NCBI RefSeq assembly: GCF_001654855.1
Contig: NZ_LXEN01000097.1
Location: 19,415-83,414, forward strand
DNA: 64,000 bases
Origin: Proteus myxofaciens ATCC 19692
GTDB taxonomy: Bacteria > Pseudomonadota > Gammaproteobacteria > Enterobacterales > Enterobacteriaceae
Reading direction: 5' to 3'
The translations under genes and the position numbers were made by a program. Each line of letters starts with the position of its first letter. Within the stretch, counting starts at the first letter, position 1. Under the pieces are notes generated by a model that was not told the DNA's origin, ran no database searches, and saw only the letters and a list, made by a program, of their open reading frames with translations. Below, in pieces: positions 1 to 7,747 of the stretch.

Positions 1-1
1 A

Positions 2-565
2 CGTGAACGCTTGGCTTATCTGGGTGTAGAAGGTCGGCAAGGTTGTTATCGCTTGCCCATCAATACGTTAAAAGCTTATCGAGACAAAGATGTTCTTACT
101 TTTGTGAAACAGATTGGAATGACTCGGTTGTTTCCGGGGCTAGACAGCCGCTTACTCGGGTTACTGTTAACACAGCAGCCCCATGCACCTTGTTTGATTT
201 GGCACCACGCCCATAAGATTTCGGCTTTGCATGCCGACCATTTCTATCAATTGGTGTATGCCATTACCAGTAAGCAATCTATTAGCCTACTTACGCCTGA
301 ACGTCGTTTTAATCCACTACAACCTTATCAACTGATTTACCGTGAAGGCCAGTGGTATTTACTGGCGGAATATCATCAGCAAGTGCATGTTTTGCTGTTA
401 GAGGATATCCAACAAGTTCAGCCGCTAAATACCCCCTTCACACCGAAACACGCAGTGATGCAATTGTCACAACAAAACAGTTTTATCGCGGCATTACCGC
501 ATTTTAGATTGATATCACAAGTACTTACCTCTCTTCCATCACACAAAGAAAGGAGCCGACCATGA
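2..565 (+). CDS. WYL-domain transcriptional regulator, 5' end outside window
   Basis: The reading frame is open to the left edge, so the gene starts before the window and only its C-terminal ~188 residues are seen. The first residues look like the end of a winged-helix wing. The rest fits a WYL domain, including the G-Q-W-Y-L-L-A segment in its second half. WYL regulators usually sense nucleic-acid-type or nucleotide ligands, and many sit beside defence or mobile-element genes; that is family knowledge, not shown here. The stop overlaps the start of the next small gene by ATGA, so the two are translationally coupled. The ligand and targets are unknown. G+C is visibly higher than in the chromosomal genes further right, which fits transfer. 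Confidence 0.75.
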   Translation, partial: RERLAYLGVEGRQGCYRLPINTLKAYRDKDVLTFVKQIGMTRLFPGLDSRLLGLLLTQQPHAPCLIWHHAHKISALHADHFYQLVYAITSKQSISLLTPERRFNPLQPYQLIYREGQWYLLAEYHQQVHVLLLEDIQQVQPLNTPFTPKHAVMQLSQQNSFIAALPHFRLISQVLTSLPSHKERSRP

Positions 566-738
566 CGTTATTAGCCCCACTAGCATCGCATCCAACCCAT
601 TGCCCTCACTGCTCTTCTGAACAAGACATCATTGCATGGGGCACGGGCTGGATGTGCCGCGATTGCGGTCATGAATGGGCCATGCCTATTCAAAGTCACC
701 CTCATACCGTGAGTTCATCATCACATAAGGAAGCTTAA
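562..738 (+). CDS. Small zinc-ribbon protein (58 aa)
   Basis: This short gene starts at the ATG of an ATGA overlap with the WYL regulator, preceded by a good ribosome site (AAGGAG, 7-8 bases upstream). The 58 residues contain C-P-H-C at positions 14-17 and C-R-D-C at 32-35, a clear four-cysteine zinc ribbon with W residues around the second knuckle. The tail is rich in His and Ser. Such mini zinc ribbons often bind nucleic acid or a partner protein, but I do not recognise this one. Tight coupling to the regulator suggests they act together. Confidence 0.7.
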   Translation: MTLLAPLASHPTHCPHCSSEQDIIAWGTGWMCRDCGHEWAMPIQSHPHTVSSSSHKEA

Positions 739-742
739 AAAT

Positions 743-1204
743 ATGAACACCGTTTCACACTTACAGTTGGGTTTAGAACGGATCGCTATCGTTATCAGTA
801 TTTTGTTATGCCTTTGGATCACTGGCGTATTGCTAACACATTTCCAGCTTATCGCCCTCATCATGAACCCGTATGGGATCACATTGATGTACTTCGTTTT
901 ATATCTCTTGGCGTTGGTTATCCCACAACTCTTGGCGCAATTAGGCTTGTGGGTTTTGAGCGCCTTTAAGGGGATTGATTATAAAATCCATTTCAACCCC
1001 AAATTAGTTGCCATTATATCTACCATCATTATCGGATTAGCCCTCTCTAGCCTACTGATCATCATGTCATCCGGTTGGCTATACGGTTTTACTGAAGGTA
1101 TCGCCACCACGATATTGCTAGTTGATTTGCTTATTGCCAGTGGTATTGCCTTTTATCTTCATCGGCGAATTCGTCACTGGGTTTCAGTGCGATTAAACCG
1201 CTAG
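743..1204 (+). CDS. Four-helix inner-membrane protein, unknown function
   Basis: The 153-residue product is almost entirely hydrophobic, with probable membrane helices near residues 13-35, 46-66, 88-110 and 118-139 and a basic C-terminal tail (H-R-R-I-R). It starts five bases after the zinc-ribbon stop, with AAGGAAG as ribosome site, so it is the third gene of the same operon. No catalytic motif or family signature is visible. It could be a membrane partner of the neighbouring genes or an unrelated passenger of the island. Confidence 0.65.
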   Translation: MNTVSHLQLGLERIAIVISILLCLWITGVLLTHFQLIALIMNPYGITLMYFVLYLLALVIPQLLAQLGLWVLSAFKGIDYKIHFNPKLVAIISTIIIGLALSSLLIIMSSGWLYGFTEGIATTILLVDLLIASGIAFYLHRRIRHWVSVRLNR

Positions 1205-1359
1205 CCATAACATTAAATATGATCAGCAATTTTTGTTGTGAATGTCTTATTCACCAGATAACCACCTAATACGCCATATCAGGGAAAGCCAAGCACCCAT
1301 TAGACGGTGTTCATCAAGCGTCAATCTGACGTTTCTATTTATGTTGATAGGAATTTATA

Positions 1360-1848
1360 ATGAAAAGATATGTAGTTGTAACTGTATTGGCCTCACTGTG
1401 GTTGATGACATCATCAGCCTCTGCCACCAGCCAGCCCCCTAAAAATACCATTTGGGAATATAAAGGGGATGGCGGTAAAACCTTATGGCAAGTGTGTGGA
1501 AGCCAAAACAACACCTGTCGGATTGTGGGCTCAACCAAGCATTATGTTGCTGTACTAAATCATAAATCTGCGTCAGGTTGCGCATTTGGTGATTTTTATA
1601 TCGTGGCAAGAACCGATGGAAACTGGCAACAACGCGATACGGGCACTTGTAGCCCTAACGCCTATGTCCAAAAAGGGACGATTAATAATGGTCAGTACTC
1701 TTCGGTCGATATTGGTGTTGGCGGGACGATTGTAGCTCGTTACCCCATTGGGTATTGGAGTATGCAAAAAGAGTTCTCAGGCAAGAACCGACCGCGCTGG
1801 AAAGAAAAAGACCGTACTAAAGGTGGATTGCAAACCAATCAACAATAA
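1360..1848 (+). CDS. Secreted hypothetical protein with four cysteines
   Basis: The 162-residue product begins with a typical signal peptide (basic K-R, hydrophobic core, A-S-A cleavage near residue 22). The mature part has four cysteines in the middle (around residues 47, 53, 70 and 88), suggesting two disulphides in the periplasm or outside the cell. The C-terminal tail is basic and polar. The gene stands 155 bases after the membrane protein, with AGGA as ribosome site. I do not recognise the family. Confidence 0.6.
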   Translation: MKRYVVVTVLASLWLMTSSASATSQPPKNTIWEYKGDGGKTLWQVCGSQNNTCRIVGSTKHYVAVLNHKSASGCAFGDFYIVARTDGNWQQRDTGTCSPNAYVQKGTINNGQYSSVDIGVGGTIVARYPIGYWSMQKEFSGKNRPRWKEKDRTKGGLQTNQQ

Positions 1849-1856
1849 ATAACATT

Positions 1857-1883
1857 CTCGCTACCGTTACTTGCGGTAGCGAG
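1857..1883 (+). other. Perfect 10-bp hairpin between two secreted-protein genes
   Basis: CTCGCTACCG and its exact reverse complement CGGTAGCGAG are separated by seven bases, just after the upstream stop codon. No T-run follows, so it is not a standard intrinsic terminator. It could protect the 3' end of the upstream message or lower read-through into the next gene. Confidence 0.6.
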
Positions 1884-1912
1884 GACAATAAAAGATAACA
1901 AAAGGTAACGTA

Positions 1913-2365
1913 ATGAATAAGATAAAAAGTATATTTGCAATGAGCTTATTGGCAGTCAGTACATTTAGCTTGGCTGAAGAACAACAGCGTTATGCGAGCA
2001 TCACACATACGAGTTCAAATTTTATTAACCAAGGCTACTGTGGTTATTCATTTACCCTCGATAATGGTGGTAACCATATGGTTTTAGACCACGCGGAGTT
2101 TGGTGCGCTTGAGATAACCTTGAGAATGAAAGATGGGCAAGGAAAAGTATTAGGGGATATGGTACTGGAAGTGGAACCTTTTGGCGATTCTAGCGCCACT
2201 CGTGCCACTTTTGCAGGATTGGAAATTCCGTGTGAAGATGTCGCTGAATTTGAAGTGGTTAAAGCTGTGGAAGATCAGAACGGGCGTAAGGTTGAATTGC
2301 CGCTATCGATCTTTCAGGCGAATAATCCAGAGCTAGCAAAGATGTCGGTGGCTGGGGAAAAATAA
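1913..2365 (+). CDS. Secreted hypothetical protein (150 aa)
   Basis: The product carries a signal peptide of about 21 residues ending S-L-A before E-E-Q-Q. The mature part is acidic, looks beta-rich and has two cysteines (about residues 43 and 106) that could pair. The ribosome site AAAAGGTAACG precedes the ATG. It follows the other secreted gene by only 64 bases, most of which is a hairpin, so the two probably share a promoter. No family is recognised. It may be a periplasmic inhibitor, adhesin-like or carbohydrate-binding protein, but nothing in the sequence decides this. Confidence 0.6.
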   Translation: MNKIKSIFAMSLLAVSTFSLAEEQQRYASITHTSSNFINQGYCGYSFTLDNGGNHMVLDHAEFGALEITLRMKDGQGKVLGDMVLEVEPFGDSSATRATFAGLEIPCEDVAEFEVVKAVEDQNGRKVELPLSIFQANNPELAKMSVAGEK

Positions 2366-2730
2366 TTTTAGTTGTAGTCATTATCTTTTAAACAGATAGC
2401 GCTACAATTAGTTTTTATATTAGGTTGATAGCCTTACTTGATAACATTAATACTATCAAGCCATTTTTGGTAGTGAAAGCCAATATGTGTATTAGCTCAG
2501 TTTTGATCTGACATAGTTGTGACGTAAAACTAAATCTAGCTCGACAGGGTTGCTTTGTACCAAAGTGGACGTTACATGCAGCTTATGTCGAACAATAGGA
2601 AGTAGACTATGCTGTAAGATGTGAAGTTGCGGTAATTGTACTCATTATTAAATAATTACTTTACGAACATAGCAACCTAGCTTGTTCATTCTGTATTCTA
2701 GCCTTATGACTTTTTCAGTAAGGATGAAAT
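2366..2730. other. Gene-free 365-bp gap inside the island
   Basis: No credible coding sequence is visible on either strand. The stretch is AT-rich and must contain the promoter of the downstream HD-domain gene. I see no transposon ends and no strong terminator. Confidence 0.4.
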
Positions 2731-3957
2731 ATGTACGACAACGAATTAAAAGCATTTGCGCAAGAGCAAGAGAAAAAGTTGATTAATGCTTTGGCAAATA
2801 CCAGAGAATATTCGGGAATTAATTTTGAAGTAAGAAATAGAGATGACTATCAGAGGGATTATGCGCGCATTCTATATTCATCATCATTCCGCAGATTACA
2901 GGGAAAGATGCAACTCTTTGAAGTCGATCCTGAAAAATTCAACAGAAATAGGCTAACGCATAGTCTTGAGGTAGCGCAGATCGCTCGGAGTATTGCTTCA
3001 GACCTTGAACTGGTACATCCAGTGGTAGTTGAACTGGCAGCTTTGGCTCATGATATCGGTAATCCCCCTTTCGGTCATTCAGGTGAAAAGCTGCTTAATG
3101 AGCTTTCTGAGGATATCGGCGGTTATGAAGGTAACGCGCAGGCGCTACGCATCCTGAGGAAGCTTGAAAAAAAATACGCAAACTGCAGTGGGTTAAATCT
3201 GACTCATCGTAGCTTACTTTCGGTCGTTAAGTATCCCAATCCTCGTTCCTCGGCTGACAAGTTCATTTATGATGATGACTTTGATTTTTACATTAATCTG
3301 CTTGCTGAACATCAGCTCGATTTGAAATCTGGAGAAAGAACGATTGATGCGCAGATAATGGATCTTTCTGATGAAATTGCCTATGCAGCACATGACCTAG
3401 AAGACGCCTTGAGTAGAAATATGGTCACAATCGAAGACATTGAGTATGAGTTTCTGATTTCTGATAAGTACCAGGGGGCATTGGATCAATTTAGAGAAAT
3501 TGTCAGTAAGTCAAAAGCAACAGCCTTTAAGGCTATTTCACTAAAGACTTCAGAAGAATTTGCAATGATTTTTCGCAAGGAGTTGACCTCCAATATTGTC
3601 AATTGCCTCGTCACGGACATTTCTGTAATTAAGAACAAAAATGGTTTTCACGAACTTGGATTTGGAAAACTAAATGCGTTATCTGAAGGCCTAAAAAAGC
3701 TTCTTTTTAAAGTTATCATGCGAAAACGCAATATACTTACCTATGAATTTAGAGGAAATGTGATAATTAAGGATTTATACTTATTCTATAATAAGGATGA
3801 GAATTATAAGTTCCTTTCTCCTGAACTTAAGTTTTCCTTACCCAAAGAGGAAACTGATACATTTGATGCCAAAAAAAAGCGCGCTGTGGTTGACTATATT
3901 TCAGGTATGATGGACACGTTTGCTATAAAAGAATGGGAAACGCATTGCCTGAAATAA
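2731..3957 (+). CDS. HD-domain dNTP triphosphohydrolase (dGTPase-like)
   Basis: The 408-residue protein has the features of the Dgt family: the R-x-L-Q-G-K-M-Q-L-F segment near residues 55-64, T-H-S-L-E-V-A-Q with a metal-binding His at 77, the H-D pair at 107-108 in A-H-D-I-G-N-P-P-F-G-H, and a later D-E-I-A-Y-A-A-H-D segment. These enzymes split dNTPs into deoxynucleoside and tripolyphosphate. Some act as phage defence by draining dNTP pools (family knowledge). It is shorter than E. coli Dgt (about 500 residues) and closer to the dGTPase-like group. It stands alone with its own ribosome site (AAGGATG) as the last gene before the tRNA-derived repeat, so it is probably island cargo. Its specificity cannot be read from sequence. 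Confidence 0.8.
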   Translation: MYDNELKAFAQEQEKKLINALANTREYSGINFEVRNRDDYQRDYARILYSSSFRRLQGKMQLFEVDPEKFNRNRLTHSLEVAQIARSIASDLELVHPVVVELAALAHDIGNPPFGHSGEKLLNELSEDIGGYEGNAQALRILRKLEKKYANCSGLNLTHRSLLSVVKYPNPRSSADKFIYDDDFDFYINLLAEHQLDLKSGERTIDAQIMDLSDEIAYAAHDLEDALSRNMVTIEDIEYEFLISDKYQGALDQFREIVSKSKATAFKAISLKTSEEFAMIFRKELTSNIVNCLVTDISVIKNKNGFHELGFGKLNALSEGLKKLLFKVIMRKRNILTYEFRGNVIIKDLYLFYNKDENYKFLSPELKFSLPKEETDTFDAKKKRAVVDYISGMMDTFAIKEWETHCLK

Positions 3958-4230
3958 TATAATTATTTACCGGAGGTGCGAATACATTTATCATATTTTT
4001 GTCTTCACACCTTTCAGTAATTGGTTGTTTTTAACTGCAGTAAAAAGTGAAATAATGTATACAGAAATCGTGTTTTTCTCTTCTATTTTCCTAGCTTATT
4101 CAGTATCACAATTACCTATATTAGATAACCATCAAAAAAAGTAAGAATTTCATCTGTTGGTACATGCGTTGGTATAAATAAATTTACACTTTAATATTTT
4201 AATTTAGATCATGAGGTTAAGTATTATGTA

Positions 4231-4250
4231 CGAGTCCGGCCTTCGCACCA
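4231..4250 (+). repeat. tRNA 3'-end fragment, probable island attachment site
   Basis: The 20 bases CGAGTCCGGCCTTCGCACCA match the T-arm and acceptor end of tRNA-Leu; the 3' end of E. coli leuX is the closest I can recall, with one G fewer in the acceptor. Upstream bases do not form the rest of a tRNA, so this is only a fragment. It marks the crossover repeat left when an element integrated into the 3' end of a tRNA gene; the intact tRNA should lie left of the window. A terminator follows at once, as expected for the displaced native tRNA end. Confidence 0.7.
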
Positions 4251-4256
4251 AAAATC

Positions 4257-4279
4257 AGACGCTAATAGCGTCTTTTTTT
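4257..4279 (+). terminator. Intrinsic terminator after the tRNA fragment
   Basis: AGACGCT, a three-base loop and AGCGTCT form a perfect stem followed by seven T. It sits seven bases after the CCA, the usual place for the terminator of a tRNA gene, and was probably the native terminator of the tRNA into which the island inserted. Confidence 0.8.
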
Positions 4280-4615
4280 ATGTCTAAAATTCTAGAGCCT
4301 CATCAATCACTTTAGATAGTACATATTATCTTTACTGAGTTGAGCTAAACGTATAATTTTACTGATTAAAATAGATTAAATTACTATCAGAATATTGGCT
4401 TTTATAATTTCTAATTGACTGATATTTATGACTTAGCTTAGGACATAGAAGATATTTTTGTTAATAGCGAGTTTATTCTCAAGAGTAGATGAGAATGGTC
4501 TTTTTTATTAAATGTATAAACCAATATTGGATCTTTATTAGCTGCAGATGCATTTAAACAGCGAGTAATTCCTATAATAAAGAGTAAAATATTTTTCATA
4601 ATAATAATCTTAAAG

Positions 4616-4945
4616 TTATTGCTGACGTTGTATTAGCCATTCACCAAAATCAGACATTATTTCAATAAGTTCTTTTAATCTTAATCCATCATCTGTCAGT
4701 GAATATTCTACTTTTATGGGGGAGGTAGGATAGACTTTACGTTTTACAAATCCGGCTTTTTCTAATGCCCGTAAATCAAGTGTGAGCATTCTTTGTGATA
4801 TAGCTGGCATATACTTACGTAATTCACTAAAACGCTTTGGCCCTCTAAGGAGATAATAGGCAATTAATAATCTCCAACGTCCGCCTAATAAACGCATTGA
4901 TTCTTCTACAGGACAACCACTTATATTATCTTTCATAATATCCAT
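4616..4945 (-). CDS. HxlR-family winged-helix regulator
   Basis: The 109-residue protein is a complete HxlR-type regulator: a conserved Cys at position 11 (S-G-C-P-V), then the L-L-G-G-R-W-R-L-L-I helix, the R-F-S-E-L-R-K helix and the S-Q-R-M-L-T-L-D-L-R-A-L recognition helix, and an acidic C-terminal helix. The N-terminal Cys is the sensing residue for electrophile or quinone stress in studied members such as YodB. It is divergent from a glutathione transferase 114 bases away, with a palindrome between them. It probably controls that detoxification gene; this is inferred from layout. Confidence 0.8.
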   Translation of the reverse strand: MDIMKDNISGCPVEESMRLLGGRWRLLIAYYLLRGPKRFSELRKYMPAISQRMLTLDLRALEKAGFVKRKVYPTSPIKVEYSLTDDGLRLKELIEIMSDFGEWLIQRQQ

Positions 4946-4956
4946 CTTTGTTTGTT

Positions 4957-4973
4957 GGTATATATTTTGTACC
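4957..4973. promoter_or_regulatory. Candidate HxlR operator
   Basis: GGTATATATTTTGTACC is an imperfect palindrome (GGTA...TACC) between the divergent HxlR gene and the glutathione transferase gene. HxlR-type dimers bind such short palindromes in shared promoters. The assignment rests on position and symmetry only. Confidence 0.4.
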
Positions 4974-5059
4974 TATATGACATTTTTATGCCTTCTTACT
5001 TTTATATCCTCTATCTGTTAATGTGTCATCAACTAATACAAAGAAAGGTAGAAATACTT

Positions 5060-5695
5060 ATGAAACTATATTATATGCCTGCTGCATGTTCTCTTTCTCC
5101 ACATATCATTGTTAATGAACTTGGCTTGGATGTAGAGCTAATAAAAGTTGATAGCAAAACACATATGACAGATAAAGGAATAAATTATTATGACATCAAT
5201 CCATTAGGGTATATTCCATTACTCGAACTTGATGATGGAACAACCTTGAAAGAAGGCTCTGTTATTATTCAATATCTTGCTGATTTAAAACCAGAAAAAA
5301 ATATGATACCAGCTAACGGTATAATCGAGAGATATAAATTACAAGAATGGTTAAATTTCTTATCTTCAGAAATACATAAAGGATTTATTCCTTTACTTAA
5401 ACCTGAATTATCAGGAAAGTATGGTACTGAAACAGCAAAGCCTAAATTAGAGCAACGTTATTCTTGGATTAATGATGAATTAGCAAATAAAGATTATTTA
5501 ACAGGGCAATTTTCTGTAGCTGATGCTTATTTATTTGCACTAACCCAGTGGGGAAAAGCACAATGGCTGGTACCTACATATAATGCAGATATTAATTTTG
5601 AAAAATTCACAAATCTACGAGATTGGTATTTAAGAATGAAAAATAAGGAATCAGTAAGAAAAGCATTAATAACAGAAGGTCTTATTAGTGAGTAA
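5060..5695 (+). CDS. Beta-class glutathione S-transferase
   Basis: The 211-residue product starts M-K-L-Y-Y with the catalytic Cys of Beta-class enzymes at position 10 (A-A-C-S-L-S-P-H). The thioredoxin-like half ends in the E-G-S-V-I-I-Q-Y-L-A-D-L motif, and the helical half contains W-L-N-F-L-S-S-E-I-H-K-G-F with the His equivalent to His106 of P. mirabilis GST B1-1. An in-frame ATG further upstream would add 36 unrelated hydrophobic residues; the ATG at 5060 has a ribosome site (AAAGGTAG) and gives the family length. It conjugates or reduces electrophiles with glutathione in the cytoplasm. Divergence from the HxlR gene suggests induction by reactive compounds. It is probably a paralogue rather than the classic Proteus enzyme. 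Confidence 0.85.
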   Translation: MKLYYMPAACSLSPHIIVNELGLDVELIKVDSKTHMTDKGINYYDINPLGYIPLLELDDGTTLKEGSVIIQYLADLKPEKNMIPANGIIERYKLQEWLNFLSSEIHKGFIPLLKPELSGKYGTETAKPKLEQRYSWINDELANKDYLTGQFSVADAYLFALTQWGKAQWLVPTYNADINFEKFTNLRDWYLRMKNKESVRKALITEGLISE

Positions 5696-5928
5696 GAGAT
5701 AATATATAATTTCTAATTGATATTTAAATAAATATATTAAAGTCTAGGCTTCAATTAACATTAAGTCTTTTCTAATGGTAGCTGTATGTCTAGGCTTTAA
5801 CCATCCCTATTCTTGAGCATGATCTTTAAATATTGTTTTATTAAATTGAGAGTTATATCATAGAATATACTATTAATTTTAATGAGTGAAAATAAAATGA
5901 AAAAATAATAATTTTTCTAAAGAATATA

Positions 5929-6093
5929 ATGGTGCTTTTATATAAACAATTTGATGTTATTATTCATATAATTATCATCTTTATATTATGTTATTTTTGT
6001 TTTTTATTTTTACCTACTTTATCTATTGCAATAATCGGATGTGTTTTAATTATTGTTAGTATGTTTTTACTAAGTATGTTTATTATTCCATGA
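5929..6093 (+). CDS. Possible 54-aa two-helix membrane peptide
   Basis: An ATG-initiated ORF of 54 codons encodes an almost wholly hydrophobic peptide with two potential membrane helices (about residues 10-30 and 32-53) separated by a Pro. The upstream region has only a weak purine-rich ribosome site. The surrounding DNA is so T-rich that hydrophobic reading frames arise by chance, so this may not be real. Confidence 0.2.
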   Translation: MVLLYKQFDVIIHIIIIFILCYFCFLFLPTLSIAIIGCVLIIVSMFLLSMFIIP

Positions 6094-6558
6094 AAATTTT
6101 ATCAAAAAAATTAATTAAAATTTAAGTTTATTATTTATAGGTAAAGCGAGTTATTTTTAATGCCATCACATACGTACGGTTACATATATGAATTATAACA
6201 ATTGAAAATATCATTGGGTGATACTAAAAAAAAGACGCTTATTTAGAGCATCAAAAATAAATATTTTGATAAATAAATTATTTTTAATAAATCTTTATTA
6301 TTCATTATGTTAATGAGGTTTTTATGATTGTGATTTGCATCAATAGGTATTATATAAAATAGAGGGTATTTCTATTAAGGATATTGATAAAAATATATGG
6401 AAAGTAATCTTGCTCTATGTTTTATAAAATATAATAATGGGTTAAATTTGATATAAAATAAATTATTTATTTTTGCCGAAAAATTTTAAAAATTAATTAT
6501 TGTTACTATCGATCAATATACGTACATTCGATAGGTATAGCCAATCGTAACTCTTTAA

Positions 6559-6576
6559 TTGATCGTTTTTATCGAT
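6559..6576. promoter_or_regulatory. Operator-like motif upstream of XRE regulator
   Basis: The 18 bases TTGATCGTTTTTATCGAT match 16 of 18 positions of a motif inside the perfect inverted repeat at 47322-47354, which also precedes an MrpJ-type regulator gene (now broken). A reverse copy of its core (CGATCAAT) is at 6510-6517. It could be an autoregulatory site. Confidence 0.4.
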
Positions 6577-6627
6577 TTATTGTATAACTGTCGATATAAT
6601 CTCCTGTAAGAAAAAAGGGGATATACG

Positions 6628-6885
6628 ATGATCAACTCAATAGTAGGCAAAAGAATACAACAGAGAAGAAAAGTATTAGAAATATCTAGTGTCCAAATGG
6701 CAATAAAGTTAGGTGTTAGTGAGCATTACTACTTAAAGTTAGAAAGTGGTTATATTAATATTACCGTCGATGAACTTATTATTATCTCATTAATATTGAG
6801 GACATTACCTCAAACACTCCTTTCTAAAATAAGTCATCATTCATTAACCAATGAAGGAGAGGTTTTAGAAAAACACTATCATTAA
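6628..6885 (+). CDS. XRE-type HTH regulator, MrpJ-like
   Basis: The 85-residue protein is a single lambda-repressor-type HTH: G-K-R-I-Q-Q-R-R-K in helix 1, V-Q-M-A-I-K-L-G-V-S in the turn, and Y-Y-L-K-L-E-S-G-Y in the recognition region. Size and layout resemble the MrpJ family of Proteus, which couples fimbrial expression to motility, though this copy is not next to fimbrial genes. GGGG before the ATG, about 7 bases away, serves as ribosome site. An operator-like motif lies 52 bases upstream. Targets are unknown; alternatively it is a phage-type or plasmid-type repressor. Confidence 0.65.
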   Translation: MINSIVGKRIQQRRKVLEISSVQMAIKLGVSEHYYLKLESGYINITVDELIIISLILRTLPQTLLSKISHHSLTNEGEVLEKHYH

Positions 6886-7135
6886 GTAGTACCTTAATAT
6901 AAGTGTGCTAGTTTTATTTAAAAATTAATTTTCAATAGTGATAATTTATAAGTGATTATAAATGAAATGTGTTCTATTTATTGCTTTTTCTTTACAACAA
7001 AATGAAAAAACGTTTAAAGAGAAAGTATTAAAAGACAATTATGTTTTATTAAGGTTGGCTAAAACAAAAGAACATCCCCAAGATTGATAACAATGTTGGA
7101 GATGTCTTATTAACTTAAAGTTAATTTTTTGTTAC

Positions 7136-7747
7136 TTATTTTAATATGGGAATGAAATCATTCCCGCAAAAACAGTGTGTCGCATTACCTCTTATTACTC
7201 GATGATGTGCAATATGGCGTTGGCTATTTAATAACGCAGTTTGTTTCAGTAAATAATTATCTAAATGCCAAGCAATAAGTTGTTTAGCTAGTTTTTTATT
7301 AGCATGTTGGCTTCGTTCTGATTGCACTTTGACGCTAATACCCGTGGCGATATGCGTTGCTCTTACTGCGGATTCTGTTTTATTAACATGCTGTCCACCA
7401 GGACCATTAGAGCGCATAGTTTCAAAAACAATTTCAGAATCACTGATATCATCGGGTTGTTCAAAGCATGAAACACCGATAAACCAGTTTTTTCTTTTAT
7501 GTCGAGGTCTTAAATGGCTTAAGCATTGCCATTGCACAGAACCAGCCCATTGTTGTGCAATTAAATGGGCATTATTACCTTCAATGGAAATTAATGCTGA
7601 TTTTAAGCCATGACGAGAAGGTATTTTTTCAAGTACTGTCACCTTAGTGTCTTTTTTTTCTATTGATGTCAGAAAGTAATTGAGTGTTTTTTCTACAGCT
7701 ATACAACACTCTTCAGGGCCTTGGGCTGAGGAAAATTGTAATAACAT
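7136..7747 (-). CDS. prfH: Release-factor homologue PrfH
   Basis: The 203-residue protein has the class I release-factor catalytic domain with G-G-Q in R-S-N-G-P-G-G-Q-H-V-N-K-T-E-S-A-V-R. It lacks a normal stop-codon recognition domain, as PrfH does (E. coli RF1 and RF2 are about 360 residues). PrfH is known to recognise ribosomes whose decoding-centre 16S rRNA has been cut and to release the stalled peptide, so that the linked RtcB ligase can reseal the break. The gene begins at the last base of the rtcB stop codon, so the two are co-translated in the order rtcB then prfH. Confidence 0.9.
   Translation of the reverse strand: MLLQFSSAQGPEECCIAVEKTLNYFLTSIEKKDTKVTVLEKIPSRHGLKSALISIEGNNAHLIAQQWAGSVQWQCLSHLRPRHKRKNWFIGVSCFEQPDDISDSEIVFETMRSNGPGGQHVNKTESAVRATHIATGISVKVQSERSQHANKKLAKQLIAWHLDNYLLKQTALLNSQRHIAHHRVIRGNATHCFCGNDFIPILK

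Larger units (their letters stand above)
5696..6627. other. Very AT-rich, gene-poor 930-bp stretch
   Basis: Long runs of A and T dominate and no credible gene of normal size is present. One 54-codon hydrophobic ORF and operator-like repeats near the right end are listed separately. Such DNA is typical H-NS target sequence, which is an inference from composition. Confidence 0.4.

Noticed and set aside
6962..7087. 41-codon plus-strand frame between the XRE gene and prfH
   Set aside because: The start has no ribosome site and the sequence has no feature beyond chance in AT-rich DNA.
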